Shown piece after piece: positions 1 to 9,280 of a stretch of 64,000 nucleotides of DNA. The stretch is from Shinella zoogloeoides. Its GTDB lineage: Bacteria > Pseudomonadota > Alphaproteobacteria > Rhizobiales > Rhizobiaceae. Both the position numbers and the translations under genes were made by a program. Location of the stretch: assembly GCF_030733845.1 (NCBI RefSeq), contig NZ_CP132311.1, forward strand, positions 2,483,501 through 2,547,500, written 5' to 3'. The stretch's first letter is position 1; every line of letters begins with the position of its first letter. Under the pieces are notes generated by a model. That model worked only from the letters and a program-made list of their open reading frames with translations. It was not told the origin of the DNA and did no database searches.

Positions 1-1
1 C

Positions 2-622
2 TACCTCCAGAAGCTGCGCGAGATCTGCACGCAGCACGGCATCCTCCTGATCTTCGATGAGGTCATCACCGGCTTCGGCCGCCTCGGCGCGCCCTTCGCC
101 GCGCAATATTTCGACGTGAAGCCGGATATCATCACCACCGCCAAGGGCCTCACCAACGGCGTCATCCCGATGGGCGCGGTCTTCGTGACCTCGGAAATCC
201 ACGACGCCTTCATGAACGGCCCGGAACACATGATCGAGTTCTTCCACGGCTATACCTATTCCGGCAACCCGATCGCCTGCGCCGCCGCGCTCGGCACGCT
301 CGACACCTACAAGGAAGAGGGCCTGCTCACCCGCGCCGCCGAACTCGCCTCCTACTGGGAAGACGGCCTGCATTCGCTGAAGGACTGCCCCAACGTCATC
401 GACATCCGCAATGTCGGCCTGATCGGCGCCATCGAGCTCGCCGCCATCCCTGGCGAACCCACCAAGCGCGCCTTCAACGCCTTCCTGAAAGCCCACGAGA
501 AGGGCCTGCTCATCCGCACGACCGGCGACATCATCGCCCTCTCCCCGCCCCTCATCATCGAGAAGCACGAGATCGACGAGCTGTTCGGCAAGCTTCGCGA
601 GGTTCTGCAGAACAATATCTGA
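2..622 (+). CDS. Class III omega-amino acid aminotransferase, 5' truncated
   Basis: C-terminal 206 residues of a fold-type I PLP aminotransferase; the start lies left of the window. The visible part has the IFDEVITGFGR stretch with the PLP-ring Asp, then the TTAKGLTNG segment with the Schiff-base lysine, then the GYTYSGNPIA and small C-terminal domain of class III enzymes. This pattern fits the beta-alanine/omega-amino acid:pyruvate aminotransferase group, which moves a terminal amino group to pyruvate in the cytosol. The exact substrate cannot be read from the sequence. A strong hairpin with a UUCG loop follows the stop codon. Confidence 0.85.
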   Translation, partial: YLQKLREICTQHGILLIFDEVITGFGRLGAPFAAQYFDVKPDIITTAKGLTNGVIPMGAVFVTSEIHDAFMNGPEHMIEFFHGYTYSGNPIACAAALGTLDTYKEEGLLTRAAELASYWEDGLHSLKDCPNVIDIRNVGLIGAIELAAIPGEPTKRAFNAFLKAHEKGLLIRTTGDIIALSPPLIIEKHEIDELFGKLREVLQNNI

Positions 623-644
623 CCGGAGCGATCCGGCCGGCAGG

Positions 645-668
645 ATGGCGGCTTCGGCCGCCATTTTC
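645..668. terminator. Bidirectional hairpin terminator between convergent genes
   Basis: ATGGCGGC and GCCGCCAT form an 8-bp perfect stem around a TTCG tetraloop, followed by TTTTC on the plus strand. It sits between the aminotransferase stop (622) and the stop of the convergent DUF4166 gene (667-669), which it just touches, so it probably serves the plus-strand gene and possibly both. Confidence 0.65.
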
Positions 669-2298
669 ATTCGGGCCGGATTTTCCGCAGCCGGCCGGAA
701 TAGTGCACGACCTTGCCGATGCCCGGCAGCGCGATCGGCACGTCGAAACAGAAATCCTCGCCCTCCGCCCATTCGCGCGCCTCGCTGCGCGGGGCAAGAA
801 ATAGCGGCATGGGAATGCCGAACACCGACCATCCACGCATCGCCATCGTCAGGCCGGCCGCATCCGATGGCAGGTCGAACGAGAAACGCATCGGCCCGAA
901 CCGCTCGACGAGATGGGCGCCGCGCTGGCTGAGCTCGCTCGTAAAGGCATGGCCGGCAAAATCCCGCGTCCAGCGCTCCACGCCGTTCCGCTCCTCGAAG
1001 GAGACATGCAGGTCGTGCTCGCCCTCCGGCGGGAAACGCATCACGCGACAGACAAGCCGCGCCAGTATCGACCGGCCCCGCCGCACCGTGGCGCGGCCGG
1101 AGGCGCCGGCATCGCCGATGAGGTCGTGCATGGCCTGCACCGGCTGCGGCAGGGCCGCATAGTCCGCCCCGATGACCCGGCGATAGAGCGGCACATAGGA
1201 TTGGCGCTCCATGGCCCGGAAGATGGCGAGCCTGTCGAAATGCACATCGAAATCGCCGAGCTTCACCTCGCCCGCCGCAGGCCGCGCACCGGGCTCCACC
1301 CGCTCTTCGGCAATGGCATTCGCCAGCACATGCGCCGCGATCGTCGGGATTTCCGGGCCGTCGCCCGCTTCCGCAATCAGCGTCCAGCGGCGCAGCTCTG
1401 CCGATCCTTGCGCCATGCCCTTGACCTCGATCGTCATGGCGGACCGATCCGTGCCGAAGCGCGCGGTCAGCTTCTGAAGCGGCAGCAGCCATCGGGCATA
1501 ACGAGAAAGCGAGGAGATCCAGCCCCATTTCACCGGCCAGCTCAAAAACCAGAGCGTCAGAAGCTGGAAGGAGAATTCCGGCCCGGCGCGGAAAATGGTT
1601 GCCGGCCGGCCGGGAAGAGATTGCGGGACGATGTCATGATCAGGCACATCCGCCAGCGCGACCAGCCGCCGGATCGGCGCACGGCCGGGAACGGCATAAT
1701 CCTGCCGATGCAGCCTGTGCCAACCGGTCTCCTCCCGCCATCGCCGGCCACGCCACAGGCGCACCGGCTTTCCGACATAGCTGAGGATCGCGGCCGCCAC
1801 CGACGCCCCTGCCGTCGCCCGGTTGGAAGCGCTGATCGACATGTCGACCGAGCAGACCTCTTCCATGCCCTGCGCAAGCGCCGCAATCACCGCGCCCGAA
1901 AGCGCCGGCACGCTGGAGCCGCCGGAAACCGCCACGACGCCCGCCGCCCGCGCCGCCGCGTCCAGCCGTCCGATGCCGCAGACGAAATCCCGCGCATCCG
2001 CGAGGTCGATGTAATGCACGCCGCAGGCGATGCAGGCTTCCGCGACCTGATAGCCGCTTCCCTGAAAAGGCCCGGCCGCATCGACCAGCATGAACGGCCG
2101 GTGCTTTTCGAGCAAGGGCCGCAGATCGCCATCGCGATCCGCCGTGAGCGGGAGGGCATTGGGCAATTCCCCGGCAAGCCGCGCCGCAGCCGCGCCATTC
2201 CGACCGGCGACCAGCACCGTCCAGCCATCCGCCGCCAGCCGCCGCGAGAGCCGGGCGCCGAAACCGCCGTAGCCGCCGAGAACGATGACGCGCTTCAC
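667..2298 (-). CDS. Saccharopine dehydrogenase-like NADP-binding protein with C-terminal DUF4166
   Basis: About 543 residues from a GTG start that overlaps the stop of the upstream DCC gene as GTGA; a longer reading frame exists but lacks support. Residues 1-15 carry a Rossmann glycine pattern (VLGGYGGFG), and the first about 350 residues resemble the saccharopine dehydrogenase/trans-acting enoyl reductase NAD(P)-binding fold. The last about 190 residues look like DUF4166 (ERWTRDFAGH, RFGPMRFSFDL, HYSGRL). The reaction is unknown; an oxidoreductase acting on a small or lipid substrate is the likeliest guess. The 4-base overlap implies translational coupling with the thiol-disulfide protein. 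Confidence 0.75.
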   Translation of the reverse strand: MKRVIVLGGYGGFGARLSRRLAADGWTVLVAGRNGAAAARLAGELPNALPLTADRDGDLRPLLEKHRPFMLVDAAGPFQGSGYQVAEACIACGVHYIDLADARDFVCGIGRLDAAARAAGVVAVSGGSSVPALSGAVIAALAQGMEEVCSVDMSISASNRATAGASVAAAILSYVGKPVRLWRGRRWREETGWHRLHRQDYAVPGRAPIRRLVALADVPDHDIVPQSLPGRPATIFRAGPEFSFQLLTLWFLSWPVKWGWISSLSRYARWLLPLQKLTARFGTDRSAMTIEVKGMAQGSAELRRWTLIAEAGDGPEIPTIAAHVLANAIAEERVEPGARPAAGEVKLGDFDVHFDRLAIFRAMERQSYVPLYRRVIGADYAALPQPVQAMHDLIGDAGASGRATVRRGRSILARLVCRVMRFPPEGEHDLHVSFEERNGVERWTRDFAGHAFTSELSQRGAHLVERFGPMRFSFDLPSDAAGLTMAMRGWSVFGIPMPLFLAPRSEAREWAEGEDFCFDVPIALPGIGKVVHYSGRLRKIRPE

Positions 2299-2705
2299 AG
2301 CACCCGATCTGCATCGCCAGGCGAAGGCACCCAGCAGGCCTCGCGCCGCCCGAAGATGCGGTAACGGTTGCGTGCAAGCCAGCGATAGGCGGGATCGCGC
2401 AAGAAACGGGGGATGACGCGCAGCAGGGAGACCGCTTTCCACGGCCAGCCGAGGCCGGCATAGATCGCCAGCACCGCGTCGCTGTCCCGCAGCAGCCGGT
2501 CGCCCGCAACGACGATCATCGATTCCGGATTGGACGGGTCTATACCGAAGCGGCGATAGAGGCCGGCGCCCACGTCCTTCTGCATGGAGGCGAGACGGAA
2601 GCGCCGGGCGCGGTCATGCCGCAGCACGAACTGCGCATTGGCCGAGCAGAGAATGCACTCCGCATCGAAGACGATGATCGGGCCTGCCGCGTCGTTCGGG
2701 TTCAT
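2295..2705 (-). CDS. DCC family thiol-disulfide oxidoreductase-like protein (DUF393)
   Basis: 136 residues. The N-terminal IVFDAECILC segment has the D-x-x-C-x-x-C motif that names the DCC family, about 15 residues from the start; LYRRFGID and the C-terminal YRWLARNRYRIFG segment are also family-typical. Members are predicted thioredoxin-fold proteins of uncertain substrate, probably cytosolic here since no signal peptide is visible. It is the first gene of a two-gene unit with the DUF4166 oxidoreductase, overlapping it by four bases. Confidence 0.85.
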   Translation of the reverse strand: MNPNDAAGPIIVFDAECILCSANAQFVLRHDRARRFRLASMQKDVGAGLYRRFGIDPSNPESMIVVAGDRLLRDSDAVLAIYAGLGWPWKAVSLLRVIPRFLRDPAYRWLARNRYRIFGRREACWVPSPGDADRVL

Positions 2706-2743
2706 GCATCCATCCTATTGCGGCGGCAAGCGCCGGGCAACCG

Positions 2744-3238
2744 CTATGCCGCGGCGGTAACGGTCTTTTCATAGCGCCAGACATCCAGATCGAAGGGGCC
2801 GTCGATGGTGTCCAGGTGATGGACGACCGTGCCGGCGCGGCGCCATCCGCACTTCTCGTAGAAGCGCGCGGCGCGGTCGTTGCCGATCGCGCAGGCAAGC
2901 CAGGCAGTCGTCATGCCATGGGCGGCAAGGCGCCGCTCGGCATCCGCCACCAGAGCGGCGGCAATTCCCGTGCCGCGCCCCTCCGGCGCGACGAAGAGCT
3001 GGTCCAGTTCGTCATGCCGGATCGCACAGAAGCCGAGCGGCATGCCGAGGTCTCCGGCCAAGCGGATATCCGGCAGCATGGCCGGCAGCCGGTCCTCGAA
3101 GCTTTCGAGCGTGCGCCGCCGGGCAAGTTCCGCCGGCACGACCGCCGCATGGGCGTCCTGCCAGCCGGCATGCCAGAGCCGCGCGAGCGCCCCTATCTCC
3201 GAAACCTCCGGTGTCCTTATGCTCCATGCCGGCTGCAT
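2744..3238 (-). CDS. GNAT family N-acetyltransferase
   Basis: 164 residues with a single GNAT fold. The acetyl-CoA pyrophosphate loop is visible as APEGRGTGIAAALV (roughly residues 86-99; Q/R-x-x-G-x-G/A pattern), followed by the ARFYEKCGWRRAG segment that forms the end of the domain. It transfers an acetyl group to an unidentified amine. It stands alone, 38 bases upstream of the DCC gene and divergent from the aldose epimerase gene. Confidence 0.85.
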   Translation of the reverse strand: MQPAWSIRTPEVSEIGALARLWHAGWQDAHAAVVPAELARRRTLESFEDRLPAMLPDIRLAGDLGMPLGFCAIRHDELDQLFVAPEGRGTGIAAALVADAERRLAAHGMTTAWLACAIGNDRAARFYEKCGWRRAGTVVHHLDTIDGPFDLDVWRYEKTVTAAA

Positions 3239-3345
3239 CGGCTCCTCCCATGTTGGAAACAGCCTTTGCCACCCGATTGCGGCTCTTGCAAGTTCGGCCC
3301 GTTTGGGGGCTATTGTGCCGCCCAGATACGCTGGAGGCCCGCGCC

Positions 3346-4215
3346 ATGCCGACCATCACCCGCATTGCAAACGAATATCTCGCCGTCGACGTCTCCTCCC
3401 TCGGCGCGGAAATGCAGTCGATCACGACGCCGGACGGGGCGGACTGGCTGTGGAACGGCGACGCCGCCTTCTGGACCGGCCGCTCGCCGGTGCTGTTCCC
3501 CATCGTCGGCAAGGCGCCGGACGATACGCTGCTGATCGACGGCAGGTCCTATCCCATGGCGCAGCACGGCTTCGCGCGGCGCCGGGAATTCTCGCTCGAC
3601 ACCGCGACGGCGACGGCGTGCCGCTACGTGCTGGAAACTTCCGAGGAAACCCGCGCCGCCTATCCGTTCGACTTCAGGCTTGCCGTCGAGCACAGCCTCG
3701 ACGGCCCCGTCCTCACCGTCGCGGCCGAGGTGGAAAACCATGGCGACGAGCCGATGCCCTTCGGCCTCGGCTTCCATCCCGCTTTCCGCTGGCCCCTGCC
3801 AGGCGCCGAAGGCAAGGCACATGCGGTGACGCTCGACAACGGCGCGGAGCCGAAGCGCCAGCCCTTGGAGAAAGGCCTGCTCGCGCAGAAGCGGGATCCG
3901 TCGCCCTTCACCACGGGCAAGCTCGCGCTCGACCACGGCCTGTTCCAAAACGATGCCCTCGTCTTTCCCGAAGACGCAGGCGAAAGCCTCGCCTATGCCG
4001 CAGAAGACGGGCCTTCCCTTAAGTTCCAGTTCGAGGCGCTGCCGAACCTCGCGCTCTGGACCAAGCCCGGCGCGCCCTTTCTCTGCATCGAGCCTTGGCA
4101 CGGCACGGCGGCGGAATATGGCGGCTCTCGCGAGCTGAAGGATCGGCCCTTTACCAGCGTGCTCGCCCCCGGCGGGCGCAAGCGCTTCGCCTTTATCGTG
4201 ACCTTCCCGGTCTGA
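3346..4215 (+). CDS. Aldose 1-epimerase family protein
   Basis: 289 residues from an ATG at 3346 preceded by TGGAGG; the frame is open further upstream but without a ribosome site. It shows the galactose mutarotase-like beta-sandwich pattern: GAEMQSI near residue 22, SPVLFPIVG near 50, AQHGFAR near 74 (catalytic-type His), [10 protein letters not shown] near 140 and CIEPWHG near 245. It resembles the YihR/LacX-like branch of sugar mutarotases, interconverting sugar anomers in the cytosol; specificity is not evident. It lies 74 bases upstream of adenine deaminase, with no clear functional link. Confidence 0.88.
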   Translation: MPTITRIANEYLAVDVSSLGAEMQSITTPDGADWLWNGDAAFWTGRSPVLFPIVGKAPDDTLLIDGRSYPMAQHGFARRREFSLDTATATACRYVLETSEETRAAYPFDFRLAVEHSLDGPVLTVAAEVENHGDEPMPFGLGFHPAFRWPLPGAEGKAHAVTLDNGAEPKRQPLEKGLLAQKRDPSPFTTGKLALDHGLFQNDALVFPEDAGESLAYAAEDGPSLKFQFEALPNLALWTKPGAPFLCIEPWHGTAAEYGGSRELKDRPFTSVLAPGGRKRFAFIVTFPV

Positions 4216-4289
4216 AGTTTCAGCACCCCGGCCCTTCCCTCTTCCGGCAGCAGGACTACAGTCTCCTGAAAAGGATTCGGAGACTGATC

Positions 4290-5984
4290 ATGACCGACTT
4301 GGAACGCTTCATCGACCAGGGAACCGGCCGCGAACCGGCCGACATCGTGCTGAAAGGCGGGCAGTTCTTCGATCTCGTGACGGGCGAGCTCGTCGCCTCC
4401 GACATCGCGATTTCGGGCGGACGCATCGTCGGCACCTGCGGCGACTACACCGGCCGCACGGAAATCGACATTTCCGGCCGCATCGTCGTGCCGGGTTTCA
4501 TCGACACCCATCTCCACATCGAATCCTCGCTGGTGACGCCGCACGAATTCGACCGCTGCGTGCTGCCCTACGGCGTGACGACCGCCATCTGCGATCCGCA
4601 CGAGATCGCCAACGTGCTCGGCACCGAGGGCATCCAGTTCTTCCTCGACAGCGCGCTCGAAACGATCATGGACATCCGCGTGCAGCTTTCGAGCTGCGTG
4701 CCGGCCACGCATCTGGAGACCTCCGGCGCCGACCTGCCGGTCGAGCGTCTCCTGCCGTTCCGCGATCATCCCAAGGTCATCGGCCTTGCCGAGTTCATGA
4801 ATTTCCCCGGCGTCATTCACAAGGACCCGGTCTGCCTCGCCAAGCTCGAAGCCTTCCAGGGCGGCCATATCGACGGCCACGCGCCGCTGCTCTCGGGCAA
4901 CGACCTCAACGGCTACCTTGCAGCCGGCATCCGCACCGAGCACGAATGCACCACCGCCGAGGAGGCGCTGGAAAAGATCCGCAAGGGCATGCACATCCTC
5001 GTGCGCGAGGGCTCCGTCTCCAAGGATCTGCTCGCCCTGCTGCCCGTCATCACCGAGCGGCTCTCGCCCTTCATCGCGCTCTGCACGGACGACCGAAACC
5101 CGCTCGACATCGCCGAACAGGGCCATCTCGACTATATGATCCGCACTGCGATCGGCCATGGCCGCGCGCCGCTCGCCGTCTACCGCGCCGCCTCCATTTC
5201 CGCGGCGAAAGCCTTCGGCCTCACCGACCGCGGCCTCGTCGCACCCGGCTGGCGCGCCGACCTCGTCGTCGTCGACACGCTGGAAAACTGCAAGGCGGAG
5301 ATGGTCTTCTCCGCCGGGCGCAAGGTCGATGCCGCGCTGTTTTCCACCCGCAAGCCTGTGGAGCCGGTCGGCCTCGACAGCGTCAAGGCACGGCCCGTCA
5401 ACGCCGCCCATTTCGCCATACCGGTCACGGACGGGGAAACGCCTGTCATCGGCGTCCTGCCCGGGAAGATCATCACCGAACACCGCCGCTACCGCCTGCC
5501 GGCCAGGGGCAACCAGACGTCCGTCGATCTGGCGCAGGACATCATCAAGGTCGCCGTCATCGAGCGCCACGGCAAGAACGGCAACCATGCCAATGGCTTC
5601 GTCCAGGGTTTCGGACTGAAAAAGGGCGCGATCGCCTCGACCGTCGGCCATGACAGCCACAATATCTGCGTCGTCGGCGTCGACGAGGACGACATGGCGC
5701 TCGCCGCCAACCGGCTTGGCGAGATCAAGGGCGGCTTCGTCGTGGTGGAAGGCGGCAAGGTGACGGGCGAGATCGCCCTGCCCGTCGCCGGTCTGATGAG
5801 CCTCGAACCCTATGAGACCGTCCGCGACACGCTGCACCACCTGCGCCAGGCCGCCTTCGCGCTCGGCGCCACGCTGGAAGAACCCTTCCTCCAGCTCGCT
5901 TTCCTGCCGCTGCCCGTCATCCCGCACCTGAAGATTTCGGACAAGGGCATGGTGGATGTGGACCGGTTCGCGCTGATCGGGTGA
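4290..5984 (+). CDS. ade: Adenine deaminase
   Basis: 564 residues, amidohydrolase superfamily, converting adenine to hypoxanthine and ammonia. Metal-binding residues sit in [15 protein letters not shown] (H-x-H, about residue 75) and the following [17 protein letters not shown] and CTDDRNP give further active-site positions. The C-terminal part ([16 protein letters not shown]) is typical of the Ade/COG1001 family. The start was chosen at the ATG after AAAAGGATTCGGAGAC. It feeds the purine catabolic genes found 25-28 kb further on (xdhC, guaD, uraH, allA, uraD, puuE), although it is not in their operon. Confidence 0.93.
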   Translation: MTDLERFIDQGTGREPADIVLKGGQFFDLVTGELVASDIAISGGRIVGTCGDYTGRTEIDISGRIVVPGFIDTHLHIESSLVTPHEFDRCVLPYGVTTAICDPHEIANVLGTEGIQFFLDSALETIMDIRVQLSSCVPATHLETSGADLPVERLLPFRDHPKVIGLAEFMNFPGVIHKDPVCLAKLEAFQGGHIDGHAPLLSGNDLNGYLAAGIRTEHECTTAEEALEKIRKGMHILVREGSVSKDLLALLPVITERLSPFIALCTDDRNPLDIAEQGHLDYMIRTAIGHGRAPLAVYRAASISAAKAFGLTDRGLVAPGWRADLVVVDTLENCKAEMVFSAGRKVDAALFSTRKPVEPVGLDSVKARPVNAAHFAIPVTDGETPVIGVLPGKIITEHRRYRLPARGNQTSVDLAQDIIKVAVIERHGKNGNHANGFVQGFGLKKGAIASTVGHDSHNICVVGVDEDDMALAANRLGEIKGGFVVVEGGKVTGEIALPVAGLMSLEPYETVRDTLHHLRQAAFALGATLEEPFLQLAFLPLPVIPHLKISDKGMVDVDRFALIG

Positions 5985-5991
5985 GGAGCCG

Positions 5992-6237
5992 ATGCCTGTC
6001 GTTTTCCGCCACCAGAGCCGCACCTTCTTTTTCTATTCGAACGAAGGTGACCCGCGCGAACCGATACACATCCATGTTCGAGGTGGCGGGACGATCGCGA
6101 AAGTCTGGCTGGAGCCGTTGATCGGTATCGCCGAAAGCCGTGGCTTCAACAGCAGGGAGCTGTCTGCTATCTTGCGCCTTGTCGCAGAGCATAGGCACCT
6201 CATAGAGAAGACGTGGCATGAATATTTCCGCAACTGA
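5992..6237 (+). CDS. DUF4160 domain protein
   Basis: 81 residues, essentially the whole DUF4160 domain: FFFYSNEGDPREPIHIHV, then AKVWLEP and a terminal ELSAILRLVAEHR helix ending in EKTWHEYF. The HIHV signature near residue 26 is diagnostic. It begins 7 bases after adenine deaminase, and its 3' end overlaps the next gene by 20 bases, so the two small proteins are translationally linked. Function is unknown; such pairs with DUF2442 are often predicted toxin-antitoxin-like modules. Confidence 0.85.
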   Translation: MPVVFRHQSRTFFFYSNEGDPREPIHIHVRGGGTIAKVWLEPLIGIAESRGFNSRELSAILRLVAEHRHLIEKTWHEYFRN

Positions 6238-6463
6238 CATTCGTTTCGACGATGACACGATGTGGGTGGCCCTCGACGACGGGCGCACGCTCGGTGTTCC
6301 GCTTGCCTGGTTCCCACGCCTCCTCGTCGCAGACAAGGCGGCGCGCCAGCGCTACGAACTCAGCCCCGGCGGCATCCACTGGGATGCGCTCGATGAGGAC
6401 ATTTCCATTGCCGGCCTTCTGGCGGGCCGTGGCGACCAGACGCTGAGGCGCCCGGCCGCCTGA
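6218..6463 (+). CDS. DUF2442 domain protein
   Basis: 81 residues covering a complete DUF2442 domain: an N-terminal beta-rich part (FDDDTMWVALDDGR), VPLAWFPRLL in the middle, and the conserved IHWDALDEDISIAGLL segment near the end. It overlaps the DUF4160 gene by 20 bases. Proteins of this family are small, often DNA-binding-like and often encoded beside DUF4160; their cellular job is not established. It ends three bases before the convergent alpha-glucosidase gene. Confidence 0.85.
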   Translation: MNISATDIRFDDDTMWVALDDGRTLGVPLAWFPRLLVADKAARQRYELSPGGIHWDALDEDISIAGLLAGRGDQTLRRPAA

Positions 6464-6466
6464 TCC

Positions 6467-8110
6467 TCACAGCCGCACGCAGGCCATATCCAGCCCGTCC
6501 AGCTCGATCGCCCCGTTCTTCAGCTTCGCGCCGAAGCCGGGGACCGGCAGCGGCTCGCCGAGCTTCAGCGATTTCGCCGGCACGAACTCGGCCTTTTCCC
6601 GCGTCAGGTTGAAGACGAAGAGCAGCTTTTCGCCGCCCTTCTCGCGGGTGAAGGCGAGGATGTCGTGGTTGGAGTGCAGGAAGGCCATGTCGCCGTCGTG
6701 CAGCGTCTCGTGCTCCCGGCGGAAGGCGAGCGTCGCGCGATAGTGGTTGAGCACCGAGCCGGCGATCTTGTCCTGAGCGTCGACGGCATGGCGGGCGTGG
6801 TCTTCCGGCACCGGCAGCCAGGGCTTTGCCGTGCTGAAGCCGGCATGGGCCTCGCCGCGCTGCCAGGGCATCGGCGTGCGGCATCCGTCGCGGCCCTTGA
6901 AGGCCGGCCAGAAGCGGATGCCGTAGGGATCGCGCAGGTCCTCGAAGGCAAGATCCGCCTCGGTGAGACCGAGCTCTTCACCCTGGTAGAGGCAGATCGA
7001 GCCGCGCAGCGTGGAAAGCAGCGTGACGGCGAGCTTGGCGACCCGCTCGCGCTCCTCCGGCGCCTGGCTGAAGCGGCTGACATGGCGGTTGACGTCGTGG
7101 TTGGAAAAGGCCCAGCAGACCCAGCCGTCGGTCACCGCCCGCTGAAAGCTCTGGACGCATCTGCGCACGTGGTCGGCGGTAAAATCCGGGCCGAGCAGGT
7201 CGAACGTGTAGCACATGTTGAGCTTGTCGCCGCCGCTCGTATATTCGGCGACCGTCTTCAGCGAGCGCGCGCCGTCACCCACCTCGCCGACCGTCATGCG
7301 CCCCTCGTACTCGTCCAGCAGCGCACGAAAACGCTTGAGGAACGCGACGTTCTCCGGCTGCGTCTTGTCGTAGCGATGAGCCTGCATGCCGTAGGGGTTG
7401 ACGTCGGGCGCGTCGAGGCCGATCTCGTCCGGGTCCGGCTCGTGGGGCGGGTTGTCGCGCAGCTTCTTGTCGTGGAAGTAGAAGTTCACCGTGTCGAGGC
7501 GGAAGCCGTCCACGCCGCGGTCGAGCCAGAAACGCACGGTCTTCAGCAGCGCATCCTGCACATCGGGATTGTGGAAGTTGAGGTCCGGCTGGGAGGTCAG
7601 GAAGTTGTGCATGTAATATTGCTTGCGCACGCCGTCCCATTCCCAGCCCGGCCCGCCGAAGATAGACAGCCAGTTGTTGGGCGCCGTGCCGTCCGGCTTC
7701 GGATCGGCCCAGACATACCAGTCCGCCTTTGGGTTCTTCCGGCTGGCGCGGCTTTCCACGAACCAGGGATGCTGGTCGGAAGTGTGCGAAATCACCTGGT
7801 CGATGATCACCTTGATGCCGAGGCGGTGGGCTTCGGCCAGCATCGCATCGAAATCGGCGAGCGTGCCGAACATCGGATCGACGTCGCAATAATCCGAGAC
7901 GTCATAGCCCATGTCGGCCATTGGCGACTTGAAGAAGGGCGACAGCCAGATCGCGTCGACGCCGAGCGAGGCAATGTGCCCGAGCCGTTTCGTGATGCCC
8001 CTCAAATCCCCCATGCCGTCGCCGGTCGTATCCTGGAACGAGCGGGGATAGACCTGATAGATGACCGCGCCGCGCCACCAGTTATCAGGCTTCTTGTGGG
8101 GCTTTGCCAT
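6467..8110 (-). CDS. GH13 alpha-glucosidase
   Basis: 547 residues of a glycoside hydrolase family 13 exo-enzyme. The start is MAKPHKKPDNWWRGAVIYQVYPRSF, typical of oligo-1,6-glucosidase/alpha-glucosidase N termini. DGFRLDTVN carries the nucleophile Asp, the Glu in MTVGEVGDG is the acid/base, and FSNHDVNRH supplies the third acid. No signal peptide is seen, so it should hydrolyse imported alpha-glucosides such as sucrose, maltose or trehalose-type sugars in the cytosol, as AglA does in Sinorhizobium. No agl transporter genes are adjacent. The gene is divergent from the Ldh-family gene. Confidence 0.9.
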   Translation of the reverse strand: MAKPHKKPDNWWRGAVIYQVYPRSFQDTTGDGMGDLRGITKRLGHIASLGVDAIWLSPFFKSPMADMGYDVSDYCDVDPMFGTLADFDAMLAEAHRLGIKVIIDQVISHTSDQHPWFVESRASRKNPKADWYVWADPKPDGTAPNNWLSIFGGPGWEWDGVRKQYYMHNFLTSQPDLNFHNPDVQDALLKTVRFWLDRGVDGFRLDTVNFYFHDKKLRDNPPHEPDPDEIGLDAPDVNPYGMQAHRYDKTQPENVAFLKRFRALLDEYEGRMTVGEVGDGARSLKTVAEYTSGGDKLNMCYTFDLLGPDFTADHVRRCVQSFQRAVTDGWVCWAFSNHDVNRHVSRFSQAPEERERVAKLAVTLLSTLRGSICLYQGEELGLTEADLAFEDLRDPYGIRFWPAFKGRDGCRTPMPWQRGEAHAGFSTAKPWLPVPEDHARHAVDAQDKIAGSVLNHYRATLAFRREHETLHDGDMAFLHSNHDILAFTREKGGEKLLFVFNLTREKAEFVPAKSLKLGEPLPVPGFGAKLKNGAIELDGLDMACVRL

Positions 8111-8260
8111 GCGTTCTCGCTCCGGTTCTCGATTGCATTCCGGCAGATGTAACGCGCACCCCACGGGGCGTAAACGGGCTGGACCCCGATTTTTCGAAGG
8201 TTGACGAACCAACGGTCGGCCTGGATGATGCCGGCAAATTCCATAGAGAAGGTTGACCAT

Positions 8261-9265
8261 ATGGCCGATGACGTCACCCTTTCCCCGACCGAAGCGATCG
8301 ACCTTGCCCGCACGGCGCTGATGCGCGTCGGCATGGCGGAGACGGCGGCCGGTGCGCTCGCCCGCGCCACGGTGGAGGCCGAGACGGCCGGCAAGCCGGC
8401 GGTCGGTTTCCTTCACCTGACCGATTACCTCAGAAGCCTCGTCGACGGCAGGATCAGCGGACGGGCCGAGCCGCTCATCACCGCGCCGGTGCCCGCCATC
8501 ATGAGGTGCGACGCGATGGGCGGCGTGGCGCAGCACGGCTTTTCGATTGCCCATGAGGAACTGGCATCGAAGGCGAAAACCTTCGGCATCGCGGTCTTCG
8601 CGCTGCAGAACAGCTACACGACGGGCGAACTCGGCTGGTACGCGGCCCGACTTGCCGAGGAGGGTCTTGTCGCCCTCGCCGCGACGAACGGGCCGGCAGT
8701 GCTCGCCGGCGCCGGCGGCCGCCAGCCGGTCTATTGTGCCAATCCGCTCGCCTTCGCCGCCCCCATGGCCGACGGCAGGGTCCTGTTGATCGACCAGACC
8801 TCCAGCGCCACCGCCTTCGTCAACATCCGCGAGGCGGCCGCGCATGGCGAGGCGATCCCCGAGACCTGGGCGCTCGATCAGGACGGCGAGCCGACCACCG
8901 ACCCCTTCGCCGCCATGCAGGGCGCCCTGCTCGCCTTCGGCGGCACGCGCGGCGCCAATGTCGCCCTCATGGTGGAAGTGCTCGCAGCCGGCCTCACCGG
9001 CGCGAACTGGTCGCTCGACGCACCGGATTTCCAGGCCGGCGATGCCTCGCCCGGCTGCGGCCTCTTCGTCCTCGCCTTGTCGCCGCAGCTTTTCGCCGAC
9101 GATTTCCCGGTGCGCCTTGCCAGCCAGGTCGCCCGCCTCTCCGGCGATTACGGCGTGCACGTCCCCGGCATCGACCGCGTGGCACGGCAGCAGCAGGCGG
9201 AAAGCACCGGCATCGTCTTGCCCCGGCAACTCTTTGACAGTATTTCCTCTTTCCGGCGAATTTGA
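8261..9265 (+). CDS. Ldh family (malate/L-lactate dehydrogenase type) oxidoreductase
   Basis: 334 residues, NAD(P)-dependent oxidoreductase of the Ldh_2 family (malate, L-lactate, ureidoglycolate or delta1-piperideine-2-carboxylate reductases). Family marks include the early GMAETAAGALARATVEAE helix, GGVAQHGFSIAHEEL, a GRQPVYCANPLAFAAP segment and a C-terminal VPGIDR. The start is the ATG at 8261. It is followed 15 bases later by a KDG-kinase-like gene, so a role in sugar-acid or keto-acid metabolism is possible, but the substrate cannot be assigned. Confidence 0.8.
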   Translation: MADDVTLSPTEAIDLARTALMRVGMAETAAGALARATVEAETAGKPAVGFLHLTDYLRSLVDGRISGRAEPLITAPVPAIMRCDAMGGVAQHGFSIAHEELASKAKTFGIAVFALQNSYTTGELGWYAARLAEEGLVALAATNGPAVLAGAGGRQPVYCANPLAFAAPMADGRVLLIDQTSSATAFVNIREAAAHGEAIPETWALDQDGEPTTDPFAAMQGALLAFGGTRGANVALMVEVLAAGLTGANWSLDAPDFQAGDASPGCGLFVLALSPQLFADDFPVRLASQVARLSGDYGVHVPGIDRVARQQQAESTGIVLPRQLFDSISSFRRI

Positions 9266-9280
9266 GCGGGAGGAACGGGC

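Noticed and set aside
3993..6023. A 676-residue minus-strand frame opposite adenine deaminase
   Set aside because: It is the complement of a well-supported gene, is Asp/Gly/Val-rich in the way such shadows are in high-GC genomes, and has no recognisable motif.
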